Assembly: GCA_965225935.1 (NCBI GenBank)
Contig: CBDDCC010000015.1
Coordinates: forward strand, 310,001-374,000
Length of the DNA stretch: 64,000 bases
Origin: CALJXB01 sp965225935
GTDB taxonomy: Bacteria; Pseudomonadota; Alphaproteobacteria; Kiloniellales; JAKSDN01
Direction: 5' to 3'
The position numbers and the translations under genes were made by a program. Shown piece after piece: positions 35,856-43,885 of the stretch (position 1 is its first letter; every line of letters starts with the position of its first letter). Under the pieces are notes generated by a model. It was not told where the DNA came from and searched no databases. It was given only the letters and a program-made list of their open reading frames with translations.

Positions 35856-36452
35856 ATGGCAACTATTCTCACAGATCTGGGTCGGACCGTCATCGTCGGC
35901 TTCGTGCTGGCCGTGGTCCTGTTCTTGCTCTACTGGGTGACCCAGGGCTACTCCGGCTACTTGTTCGGAGCCTTCTTCCTGCGCTGGCTGCACGTCTTGA
36001 GCGGCGTCATGTGGATCGGCCTGCTGTGGTACTTCAACTTCGTCCAGATCCCCAACATGCCCAAGATCCCGGACGAGCAGAAGCCGGCCATCGGCAAGGT
36101 GATCGCGCCGGCCGCCCTCTTCTGGTTCCGCTGGGGCGCCATGGCGACCATCGTGACCGGCCTGCTGCTGGCGCTGATGAACGGCTACCTGCTGGACGCC
36201 GTCCTGATCGGCCTCACCGACGGCGTGGCCAAGCACACCATGATCGGCATCGGCATGTGGCTGGGCGCCATCATGTGGTTCAACGTCTGGTTCATCATCT
36301 GGCCGAACCAGAAGCGCGCGCTCGGCATCGTCGAGGCCGACGCCGACACCAAGGCCAAGTCGGCGCGCACGGCCATGCTGTTCTCGCGCACCAACACCCT
36401 GCTGTCGATCCCCATGCTGTTCGCCATGGTCTCGGCGCAGAACCTCTTCTGA
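35856..36452 (+). CDS. PuuD-like (urate hydroxylase N-domain) membrane protein
   Basis: 198 residues with six or so hydrophobic helices. FFLRWLHVLSGVMWIGLLWYFNFVQIP (cited in part) and GVAKHTMIGIGMWLG carry histidines in the positions found in the membrane domain of PuuD, the cytochrome-linked urate oxidase; the C-terminal cytochrome c domain of full PuuD is absent. This short form is widespread in alphaproteobacteria and its reaction is not established. A strong terminator follows. Confidence 0.75.
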   Translation: MATILTDLGRTVIVGFVLAVVLFLLYWVTQGYSGYLFGAFFLRWLHVLSGVMWIGLLWYFNFVQIPNMPKIPDEQKPAIGKVIAPAALFWFRWGAMATIVTGLLLALMNGYLLDAVLIGLTDGVAKHTMIGIGMWLGAIMWFNVWFIIWPNQKRALGIVEADADTKAKSARTAMLFSRTNTLLSIPMLFAMVSAQNLF

Positions 36453-36480
36453 GCGGCCGGCAAGCAGCGGCGGAACGGCG

Positions 36481-36521
36481 ACGGGGCCGGGCCCAAAGTG
36501 GCCCGGCCCCGTTAGCTTTTT
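36481..36521 (+). terminator. intrinsic terminator after PuuD-like gene
   Basis: Perfect 13-bp stem (ACGGGGCCGGGCC with its complement) and a 6-base loop, followed by TAGCTTTTT. It ends the plus-strand gene at 36452 and may also act for the convergent minus-strand gene. Confidence 0.9.
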
Positions 36522-36548
36522 GCGGACGCCCAACGAGCGGGCGGCGCC

Positions 36549-37169
36549 TCAATAGAGATTGGATCTCAGGTAACCCGGCATCTCGGCGTCGTGGGCCTCC
36601 ACATCGAGGTCCGGAAGCGTGGCCTTCAGCATCTGGCCCGCCGTGGGCACCTCCTTGCGGCCGCGCCGCGCCTCCGGGTCCCAGAGCTTGGCCCGGGCGA
36701 GCGCCCGGGCACACTGGAAATAGACCGAATCGATCTCGACCAGGATTACGGTCGCGGGCCGCTTGCCGCCCATATCGAAGCACGCGATCAGTTCCGGGTC
36801 CGTGGTGACGCTGGCCCGCCCGTTGATGCGCAGGGTCTCGTCGATGCCCGGAATCAGGAACAGGAGCCCGATGCGCGGGTCGACAAGGATGTTCCGCAAG
36901 GTGTCGAGGCGGTTGTTGCCCCGCCGGTCGGGAATGGCGAGTGTCCGCTCGTCGAGCACCTGCAGGAGCTGGTCCGCCGCATCGCCCCTCGGCGAGCAGT
37001 CGAGCCCGCCTGGCCCGGAGCTGGCGATGGCGAAGAAGGGCGAGCCCTCGAGCCAGCGCCGGTACTCGGGCGTGAGCCGGGAGGTCTCCTTGGCCAGGGC
37101 GCTCTTGCCCACGCTGCCATAGAGCGCCTCGAGGGCCTCGACGCTGTCGATCGTGTGGTCGTTGGGCAT
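36549..37169 (-). CDS. pyridoxamine 5'-phosphate oxidase-family FMN-binding protein
   Basis: 206 residues from the ATG at 37169, which has GGGGGAG upstream; the frame allows 13 more residues. The split-barrel fold is shown by PFFAIASSGPGGLDCSPRGD, TLAIPDRRGNNRLDTLRNIL and GLLFLIPGIDETLRINGRA, typical of the MSMEG_1061-type PPOX group that binds FMN or F420. The C-terminal helix (CARALARAKLWDPEAR) closes the domain. Function: oxidoreductase of unknown substrate. Confidence 0.85.
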   Translation of the reverse strand: MPNDHTIDSVEALEALYGSVGKSALAKETSRLTPEYRRWLEGSPFFAIASSGPGGLDCSPRGDAADQLLQVLDERTLAIPDRRGNNRLDTLRNILVDPRIGLLFLIPGIDETLRINGRASVTTDPELIACFDMGGKRPATVILVEIDSVYFQCARALARAKLWDPEARRGRKEVPTAGQMLKATLPDLDVEAHDAEMPGYLRSNLY

Positions 37170-37241
37170 GGAGAGTTCGGCTCCCCCCGGGCTGAGTTTG
37201 CAATCCATTCGAAGGGAGGAAAGTATGCCGTGCGCGGCGTC

Positions 37242-37619
37242 CTAGTCCACCGCGATCAGGGCGGCGGCGACGCGGCGGTTCTCGGCGACCAGCAGGTTGA
37301 AGGTGCGGCAGGCGGCGCCGGTCGCCATGGCCTCGACCGCCACGCCCTCGCCCTTGAGGGCCCGGCGCAGCTCCGCCGGCAGCAGGACCGCGCCGGCCCC
37401 GCAGCCGAGCAGCAGCACCTCGACCGGCGGCTCGGCCGCGCCGACGGCCTCGAGGCTCTCGGGCGTGACCGCCGCGACCTCGCGCACGCCCCAGGTCAGC
37501 GTGCGCTCGGGGAAGACCAGCACAGAGCCCTCGTAGACCGCACCGGCGATGCGGAAGCGGCCCTCGCCATAGCTCTCGACGAGCTGGCGTCCTGCGGGGC
37601 TGTTGTCGGTGATCTCCAA
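37242..37619 (-). CDS. Mth938-like protein (NDUFAF3 homologue)
   Basis: 125 residues from a TTG at 37619 (L-E-I-T-D), preceded by GGAAG. An alternative GTG at 37712 would overlap the secF end and add a charged, low-complexity leader. SYGEGRFRIAGAVYEGSVLVFP and LLGCGAGAVLLPAEL are the Mth938 core. In mitochondria the homologue NDUFAF3 works with NDUFAF4 in complex I membrane-arm assembly. The position directly behind secDF is conserved in alphaproteobacteria. Start site is the least certain part. Confidence 0.82.
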   Translation of the reverse strand: MEITDNSPAGRQLVESYGEGRFRIAGAVYEGSVLVFPERTLTWGVREVAAVTPESLEAVGAAEPPVEVLLLGCGAGAVLLPAELRRALKGEGVAVEAMATGAACRTFNLLVAENRRVAAALIAVD

Positions 37620-37683
37620 GTCGCTTCCGGGGGCGCCGGGCGCCCGCTCGGGCTGGGTCTCGGGCCGAGCCCGCCCCGCCCCT

Positions 37684-38646
37684 TCAGGCCTTGGCCGCGT
37701 CTCCGGCGTCACCGGCGTCTTCGGCCGCCTCGGGCTCCTGGGCGCCGGAGGTGGCGCCGCGCACGTTGAAGTTGGCGAGCAGCGGCACCGCCAACCCAAT
37801 CGAGGAATAGGTGCCGATCACCACGCCCCAGATGAGGCCGGCGGTGAAGCCGCGGATCACCGGCCCGCCGAAGACGAAGAGCGCGACGAGCGCCAGCAGG
37901 GTGGTCACGCTGGTCAGCACGGTTCGCGTGATCGTCTGGTTGATCGAGCGGTCGAGCAGATCCATCAGCGGCATCTTCTTGAACTTGCGCAGGTTCTCGC
38001 GCACCCGGTCGAAGATCACCACGGTGTCGTTGATGGAGTAGCCGGCGATGGTCAGGACCGCCGCCAGGGTCGCTAGATTGAACTCGATCTGGGTTACGGA
38101 ATAGAAACCGACGGTCGCGATCACGTCGTGCAGCAGGGCGATCAGGGCGGCCACGCTGAACTGCCACTCGAAGCGGAACCAGATGTAGACGGCGATGGCG
38201 AGCAGCGCGAGGCCGGTCGCGAGCGCGCCGGCCTGCTTCAGCTCGGCGCCCACCTTCGGCCCCACGAACTCCGTGCGCCGGTATTCCACCACCCGTTCGC
38301 CAAGCGCCTCCTTGACGATGTTGATGGCCTGGATCTGCTCGGCCTCCTCGCCCTCCTGGCGCTGCAGGTTGATCAGCACGTCGTTGGGCGCGCCGAACTC
38401 CTGCAGAGTCACCGCGCCCAGCTCCAGGTTGCCCAAGAGGGCCCGCAGCTCGCCCAGGTCGGCCGGGCCGTCGGTCTGGATCTCGATCAGGATGCCGCCG
38501 CGGAAATCGACGCCGAAGTTGAGCCCCTGCACCAGGAAGAGCGCTATCGAGGCCAGGATCATGGCGCCCGAGAACATGAGGAAGAGCTTGCGCTTGGCCA
38601 GGAAGGCCAGCTTGGGCGCGATGGTCACGTGACGGATCAGGGCCAT
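37684..38646 (-). CDS. secF: protein-export membrane protein SecF
   Basis: 320 residues with six membrane segments; KLFLMFSGAMILASIALFLVQGLNFGVDFRGG and the periplasmic P1-like loop (LGELRALLGNLELGAVTLQEFG) are typical; the RND-type permease helices contain SINDTVVIFDRVREN. It works with SecD and YajC to pull exported chains using the proton gradient. Starts 10 bases after the secD stop. Confidence 0.97.
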   Translation of the reverse strand: MALIRHVTIAPKLAFLAKRKLFLMFSGAMILASIALFLVQGLNFGVDFRGGILIEIQTDGPADLGELRALLGNLELGAVTLQEFGAPNDVLINLQRQEGEEAEQIQAINIVKEALGERVVEYRRTEFVGPKVGAELKQAGALATGLALLAIAVYIWFRFEWQFSVAALIALLHDVIATVGFYSVTQIEFNLATLAAVLTIAGYSINDTVVIFDRVRENLRKFKKMPLMDLLDRSINQTITRTVLTSVTTLLALVALFVFGGPVIRGFTAGLIWGVVIGTYSSIGLAVPLLANFNVRGATSGAQEPEAAEDAGDAGDAAKA

Positions 38647-38656
38647 GGCCGGGCGC

Positions 38657-40225
38657 TCAGATCGGCAGGGCCTGCGGCCGCAAGCGGCGCAGCCAGAAGA
38701 CCACCAGCGAACGGGTCAGCATGATGGCGGTGAACATGGAGGTGACCAGGCCGATCGCCAGGGTGACGGCGAAGCCCTTGACCGGGCCGGTGCCGAAGGA
38801 GAACAGCAGCACCGCCGCGATCAGGGTGGTCAGGTTGGAGTCGATGATGGTGGTGAGCGCCCGCCGGTAGCCGGCGTCGATGGCGGTGACCGGCCCCCGG
38901 CCGTTGCGCGACTCCTCGCGGATGCGCTCGAAGATCAGCACGTTGGCGTCTACCGCCATGCCGATGGTCAGCACGATGCCGGCGATGCCGGGCAGGGTCA
39001 GGGTCGCCTGGAGGACCGAAAGGGCGCCCATCATGAGGATCAGGTTGACGATCAGCGCCACGTCGGCCATGGCGCCGAACAGGCCGTAGGCGGCGGCCAT
39101 GAAGACGATGACGAGGATCAGCCCGAGGATGCTGGCGATCTCGCCGGCGCGGATGGAATCGGCGCCGAGGCCCGGCCCGACCGTGCGCTCCTCCAGGATG
39201 GTGAGCGCGGCGGGCAGCGCACCAGCGCGCAGCAGCAGGGCCAAATCCTGGGTCTCCTGCACCGCGAAGCCGCCGCTGATCACCCCGTTGCCGTCGATGA
39301 TCGGCGTGCGGATACGCGGCGCGCTGATCACGCGCCCGTCGAGCACGATGGCGAAGATGCGCCCGACGTTCTCCTGGGTCGCCTTGCCGAAGCGCTTGGC
39401 ACCCACCGGGTCGAAGCGGAAGGAGACCACCGGCAGGTTGTCCTGGAAGGCGGGCTGGGCGTCGATCAGGGTCTCGCCGCTGACCATGACGCGACGCTTG
39501 ATGGCGTACTCGATGGGATCGCCGTTCGCGTCCAGATCATCGGAGGGCAGAACCTCCGTTCCGGCCGGCGTCGGGTCGACGCCGGGGCGCAGCACCGACT
39601 CATCGAGGAAATGGAAGGTCAGCTTGGCGGTCTGGCCAAGCAGCGCCTTGATGCGCTCGGGATCTCGCACGCCCGGAAGCTGGATCAGGATACGCTCATC
39701 GCCCTGACGCTGGATGCTCGGTTCTCGGGTGCCGGTCTCGTCGATGCGCCGGCGCACCACCTCGATCGACTGCTCGATGACGCTGTTGCGCCGCTGGATC
39801 AGCGACTGGTCGGTGAAGGCGATCCGGAAGGCGCCGTCCTCGCTGACGTCGATCAGCACCTCATTGCTGATGTCACGGATGAGCTGTCGCGCCTCGTCGA
39901 TCCGCGCCGGATCGCGCAGGTTGAAGACCACCTCCTCGCCGTCGACGCCGAGGCCGGTGTAGCCGATCTTCTCGCTGCGCAGGCTGGCCCGGGCGGTATC
40001 CACCAGGTTGTCGAGCTGCTCCTCGATAACGCCGTCGATGTCGACCTCGAGCAGCAGGTAGGAGCCGCCCTGCAGGTCCAGCCCCAGGTTGATCTGGTCG
40101 TGGGGCACCCAATCCGGCAGCTCCGCCGCGGTCTTGGGGCTCAGGAGGTTGGGCGCGGCGAAGATCACCCCGGCCAAAAGGACGGCCAGGATCAGGAAGG
40201 TCTGCCAGCGGGGAATCTGAACCAT
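38657..40225 (-). CDS. secD: protein-export membrane protein SecD
   Basis: 522 residues. NLGLDLQGGSYLLLEVDIDGV near the N-terminus, the large periplasmic head region (IQRQGDERILIQLPGVRDPERIKALLGQTAKL), and RND helices with GLILVIVFMAAAYGLFG and GMAVDANVLIFERIREE (Asp in helix 4 for proton coupling). Precedes secF. Start ATG 40225 with yajC upstream. Confidence 0.97.
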   Translation of the reverse strand: MVQIPRWQTFLILAVLLAGVIFAAPNLLSPKTAAELPDWVPHDQINLGLDLQGGSYLLLEVDIDGVIEEQLDNLVDTARASLRSEKIGYTGLGVDGEEVVFNLRDPARIDEARQLIRDISNEVLIDVSEDGAFRIAFTDQSLIQRRNSVIEQSIEVVRRRIDETGTREPSIQRQGDERILIQLPGVRDPERIKALLGQTAKLTFHFLDESVLRPGVDPTPAGTEVLPSDDLDANGDPIEYAIKRRVMVSGETLIDAQPAFQDNLPVVSFRFDPVGAKRFGKATQENVGRIFAIVLDGRVISAPRIRTPIIDGNGVISGGFAVQETQDLALLLRAGALPAALTILEERTVGPGLGADSIRAGEIASILGLILVIVFMAAAYGLFGAMADVALIVNLILMMGALSVLQATLTLPGIAGIVLTIGMAVDANVLIFERIREESRNGRGPVTAIDAGYRRALTTIIDSNLTTLIAAVLLFSFGTGPVKGFAVTLAIGLVTSMFTAIMLTRSLVVFWLRRLRPQALPI

Positions 40226-40293
40226 TACCAGCCGGACTTAGGTCCGCCACCCGTTTCAGTCAAGAAGCCATTTTTTGGGCGGGTCGGGCGGGC

Positions 40294-40737
40294 TCAGCTC
40301 TTCTTGCCGCCGCCGAGCAGCTTCGAGACGATGCTGCCGCCGGCCTGGGAGCCGCCGCCACCGCCACTGCCGCCACCAGCGGCCTTGTCGTCGTTGGCCG
40401 CCTTGCCGCCCTTGGCCTTGCCGGGCTCGGTCTTGGCGAGCACTTCCGAGATGGTGCCCTTGACCACCCGGACCCGCACGCCCTCGGCGATCTCCACCTG
40501 CAGCTCGGTTTCGCTCACCACCTTGGTGACCGTGCCGATCATCCCGCCCTGGGTCACCACCCGGTCGCCGCGGCGCACCGCCTCGACCATGGCCCTGTGC
40601 TGCTTCATCTTCTTCTGCTGCGGCCTGATCAGCAGGAAGTAGAAGACGACGAAGATCAGCACCAGTGGCAGCAGCGTGACGAAGGCGTCCCCGCCCCCGC
40701 CTCCGGCGGCCTGGGCGTAAGCAGGCGAAACGAACAT
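40294..40737 (-). CDS. yajC: preprotein translocase subunit YajC
   Basis: 147 residues; one transmembrane helix (VTLLPLVLIFVVFYFLLIRPQQKK, cited in part), then the RGDRVVTQGGMIGTVTKV domain. Longer than usual by a glycine/lysine-rich tail (GGGSGGGGGSQAGG). First gene of the yajC-secD-secF unit. Confidence 0.95.
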   Translation of the reverse strand: MFVSPAYAQAAGGGGGDAFVTLLPLVLIFVVFYFLLIRPQQKKMKQHRAMVEAVRRGDRVVTQGGMIGTVTKVVSETELQVEIAEGVRVRVVKGTISEVLAKTEPGKAKGGKAANDDKAAGGGSGGGGGSQAGGSIVSKLLGGGKKS

Positions 40738-40929
40738 CGCGGTTTTCCTCGACCAAGAAGCGGATCAGGCGCGGACTATAGCCACCCGCCCGCGAATTGC
40801 AACGACGGCCCGGGGGCCCGCGATCCGCCCACAGCGGCCGCCATCGGATCATTTGACGCCCCCGACTATTTGACGCCCCCGGGGCCGCCTCTTAGGCTCG
40901 GCGGCGCTTCGACGAGGAGAGCCTTCCCG

Positions 40930-41802
40930 GTGGGTCAGGACAAAGACCAGGACAAACTGCTCAGGCGCATCGCCGACGCGCTGGAGCGTCTCGCGCCCCC
41001 CGCCCCGGCATCGGCGCCGCTGGGCCAGGCCGAGGCCTTCGTCTGGCGGGCCGAGGACGGCGAGCTGGAGCCGGTGGACAAGGTCAACCGCCTCGCCCTC
41101 GACCTGCTGAAGGGCATCGAGCCCCAGGCCCAGACCCTGCTGAAGAACACCCGGCGCTTCGCCGAGGGCCTGCCGGCCAACAACGCCCTCCTCTGGGGCG
41201 CCAGGGGCATGGGCAAGTCCTCGCTGGTCAAGGCGGTCCACGGCGCGGTCAACGCCGAGCGGCGCGACGCGGGCGAGCCGGCGCCGGTGCTGGTGGAGAT
41301 CCACCGCGAGGACATCCCCACCCTGCCCCGCCTGCTGCAGCGCCTGCGCGGCGAGGCGCGGCGCTGCATCCTCTTCTGCGACGACCTCAGCTTCGACAGC
41401 GACGACACCAGCTACAAGTCCCTGAAGGCGGTGCTCGAGGGCGGCGTCGAGGGCCGGCCGGAGAACGTCATCTTCTACGCCACCTCTAACCGCCGCCACC
41501 TCATGCCCCGGGACATGATCGAGAACGAGCGCTCGACCGCCATCCACACCTCCGAGGCGGTCGATGAGAAGGTCAGCCTGTCCGACCGCTTCGGGCTCTG
41601 GCTCGGCTTCCACAACTGCGACCAGGACACCTTCTTCGCCATGGTCGAGGGCTACGCCGCCCACTACGGCCTCGGCATGGCGCCGGTGCGCCTCAGGGCC
41701 GAGGCCAAGGAGTGGTCGATCACCCGCGGCGCCCGCAACGGCCGGGTGGCCTGGCAGTTCATCCAGGACCTGGCCGGCCGCCTCGGCGTGCGCCTCGACT
41801 GA
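40930..41802 (+). CDS. DUF815 AAA-type ATPase
   Basis: 290 residues from a GTG. Walker A GARGMGKSSL (about residue 97), Walker B RCILFCDDLSF and sensor-like NVIFYATSNRRHLMPRDMIEN; C-terminal lid ARNGRVAWQFIQDL. The upstream longer frame overlaps yajC antisense and starts without a ribosome site, whereas GAGGAGAG lies ahead of this GTG. DUF815 proteins commonly flank the Sec operon in alphaproteobacteria; their partner is not known. Confidence 0.88.
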   Translation: MGQDKDQDKLLRRIADALERLAPPAPASAPLGQAEAFVWRAEDGELEPVDKVNRLALDLLKGIEPQAQTLLKNTRRFAEGLPANNALLWGARGMGKSSLVKAVHGAVNAERRDAGEPAPVLVEIHREDIPTLPRLLQRLRGEARRCILFCDDLSFDSDDTSYKSLKAVLEGGVEGRPENVIFYATSNRRHLMPRDMIENERSTAIHTSEAVDEKVSLSDRFGLWLGFHNCDQDTFFAMVEGYAAHYGLGMAPVRLRAEAKEWSITRGARNGRVAWQFIQDLAGRLGVRLD

Positions 41803-41843
41803 TCTCGGGAACAGGTCCGATTCCGGTAAGGGGCTAGAGACCA

Positions 41844-41918
41844 GATTCACCACAGAGGCTCAGAGTCACAGAGGAAGAATAGATCCACTCTGTGATCTCT
41901 GTGCCTCTGTGGTGAATC
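41844..41918. repeat. palindromic interspersed repeat between DUF815 and M23 genes
   Basis: Two 31-base arms (41844-41874 and 41888-41918), beginning GATTCACCACAGAGGC and closing with its inverted copy, with a 13-base centre. Similar CACCACAGAGGCACAGAG repeats occur as interspersed elements in many bacterial genomes. Lying between convergent genes, it may act as a bidirectional terminator or transcript-stabilising hairpin. Confidence 0.75.
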
Positions 41919-41945
41919 TCCTAGGCTTGAGCCCGCGTGACGGGA

Positions 41946-43187
41946 TCACATGTTCTGGGCGGACTGGCTGGGGCCCAGCAGCTTGGCGGGGTTGACGGCG
42001 CGGGTGCCCTTGCGGATCTCGAAGTGGAGCTGGGGGCTCATCACGTTGCCGCTGTCGCCGACTCGGGCGACCGGCTGGCCCCTGCGCACCCGGGCGCCCC
42101 GGCCCACCAGGATCTCGTCGTTGTGGGCGTAGGCGGTCATCCAGCCGCCGTCGTGCTTGATCAGCAGCAGGTTGCCGAAGCCGCGCAGCTCGTTGCCGGC
42201 GTAGGCCACCACCCCGTTCTCCGCCGCCATCACCGGGGTGCCCCGGGGGGCTGCGATGTTGATGCCGTCGTTGTGCAGCCCGCCCTTCTTGGGGCCGTAG
42301 GTCAGCAGCAGCTCGCCGTCGACCGGCCAGAGGAACTTGTCGCCGGCGCGCGGCGCGGGCTTGGGGATGGGCCCCGTGACCTCCGGCGGAGGAACGGCCC
42401 GGCGGGCCGCCGCGTCCGAGGTCGTGGCCGCCGCGTTCGTGAGCTTGCCGGCGCCCGCGCCGCTCAAGCCGGCGACCGCGGTTTCGCCGCCGCTGCCGGC
42501 GGGCAGCGCCAGCTTCTGGCCCGGCTGGATGCGGTAGGGCGCGGCGATGCCGTTCAGCTTCATGAAGGTCTTGAGATCGGCCCCGTAGCGCCGGGCGATC
42601 CCGTAGACCGTATCGCCCTTCTTCACCACGTGGACCTTGGGGCGCGGAGGTGCCGCCTGTTGCACGGCCGCCTGCTGGATCCCGGCCTGCTGAACGCCGG
42701 CTTGCGGCACCACCAGGCGCTGTCCGACGGCGAGCATGTAGGGCGGCGCCAGCTCGTTCGCCGCAATCACGTCGCGCACCGTGACGTCGTATTGCCGGGC
42801 GATGCTGTAGACGCTCTGGCCCCGGGTCACCAGGTGGCTCTTGGAGGCCGGCGCAGGGGCCTTCGCCTGGACCTGGGGCGCGCTCTGGACGGCCGGCGCG
42901 CCACGCTCAGGCTTCGCCTTGGGCTTCGGCAGCCCGAGACCGGTCAGACGGGCCGCGATCTCGTCCAGGGTCCGGGTCGGCGCCAGTGTCGGCGCCTTTG
43001 CGAGCGGCTTGGGCGGCGGGATCGGCGGCGGATCGGGCGGGGTCGCATAGCTCCTGCCGCCGCTCCTGCCTGAAGCACAGCCGGCCATGGCCAGGCTCAG
43101 CCCGATGGCCAGCAGGAGCGCAGCACGGCCACGCTGCCGGCGTGCCGGGCCGGCGCAACCCCACCTTCTCGCGGGCGAGGCCGTCAC
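41946..43187 (-). CDS. nlpD: NlpD/EnvC-like lipoprotein with two LysM domains and degenerate LytM domain
   Basis: 413 residues. Lipoprotein signal with Cys in LAMAGCAS; proline/lysine-rich spacer; LysM 1 (HLVTRGQSVYSIARQYDVTV, about 117-160) and LysM 2 (HVVKKGDTVYGIARRYGADL, about 185-230) for peptidoglycan binding; LytM domain (about 285-400). The active-site motifs read HNDGIN and PQLHFEI instead of HxxxD and HLH, so two zinc ligands are missing and the protein should be an amidase activator, not an endopeptidase. Follows pcm in an operon. Confidence 0.9.
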   Translation of the reverse strand: MTASPARRWGCAGPARRQRGRAALLLAIGLSLAMAGCASGRSGGRSYATPPDPPPIPPPKPLAKAPTLAPTRTLDEIAARLTGLGLPKPKAKPERGAPAVQSAPQVQAKAPAPASKSHLVTRGQSVYSIARQYDVTVRDVIAANELAPPYMLAVGQRLVVPQAGVQQAGIQQAAVQQAAPPRPKVHVVKKGDTVYGIARRYGADLKTFMKLNGIAAPYRIQPGQKLALPAGSGGETAVAGLSGAGAGKLTNAAATTSDAAARRAVPPPEVTGPIPKPAPRAGDKFLWPVDGELLLTYGPKKGGLHNDGINIAAPRGTPVMAAENGVVAYAGNELRGFGNLLLIKHDGGWMTAYAHNDEILVGRGARVRRGQPVARVGDSGNVMSPQLHFEIRKGTRAVNPAKLLGPSQSAQNM

Positions 43188-43885
43188 GCAGGGCTCCCGG
43201 CCGCGGGGCCCATGGCACCGCCGCGCTTGGCCTTGCGCACCGCCTTGCGCTCGCCCGGCAGCCCGTCCAGCAGGGGCACGAAGCGCACGTCGCCCAGGTC
43301 CTGCTCCACCAGCCCGTCGGCCGTGCGCAGCAGCCGCAGCAGGGTCTGGTCCCGGCCCTGGCGGCCCACCGGCATCACCATGACGCCGCCCTCGGCCAGC
43401 TGATCGGCGAGGGTCCCGGGCACGTCAGAGGCAGCGGCGGTGACCATGATGCGCTCGAAGGGCGCCTGCTCGCGCCAGCCCTTGAAGCCGTCGCCGACCC
43501 GGGCGGTGATGTTGGAGAGGCGAAGCGCCGCGAAGCGGGCCTCGGCCTCGAGCAGCAGCGGCCGGTAGCGCTCGATGGTGTAGACCCGCCGGCAGAGCCG
43601 CGACAGGACGGCCGCCTGATAGCCCGAGCCGGTGCCGATCTCCAGCACCTTGGCCCGCGGGCCCGCCGCCAGAGCCTCGGTCATGCGGGCCACCACCTGG
43701 GGCCGGCTCAAGGTCTGGCCGTGGCCGATAGGCAGAGCGGTGTCCTCGTAGGAGCGGTCCTGGAAGGGCTCCGGCACGAAGGCCTCGCGCGGGATCCGCT
43801 CGATCGCCGAGAGCACCGCCGTGTCGGCGATGCCGGCCTGGCGCAGCTCCATCACCAGGCGGATCTTGCGGGCCTCGAGGGTCAT
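43184..43885 (-). CDS. pcm: protein-L-isoaspartate O-methyltransferase
   Basis: 233 residues. IGHGQTLSRPQVVARMTEAL and the SAM motif VLEIGTGSGYQAAVL, with VMVTAAASDVP-type segment; these match Pcm, which methylates damaged isoaspartyl residues for repair. ATG at 43885 overlaps the serS stop codon by 4 bases. The C-terminal tail (RKAVRKAKRGGAMGP) is basic. The frame upstream is serS antisense artefact. Confidence 0.94.
   Translation of the reverse strand: MTLEARKIRLVMELRQAGIADTAVLSAIERIPREAFVPEPFQDRSYEDTALPIGHGQTLSRPQVVARMTEALAAGPRAKVLEIGTGSGYQAAVLSRLCRRVYTIERYRPLLLEAEARFAALRLSNITARVGDGFKGWREQAPFERIMVTAAASDVPGTLADQLAEGGVMVMPVGRQGRDQTLLRLLRTADGLVEQDLGDVRFVPLLDGLPGERKAVRKAKRGGAMGPAAGSPA

Noticed and set aside
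38645..40642. 665-residue plus-strand frame
   Set aside because: Antisense shadow of secD and yajC with His/Gln/Asp-rich low-complexity content.
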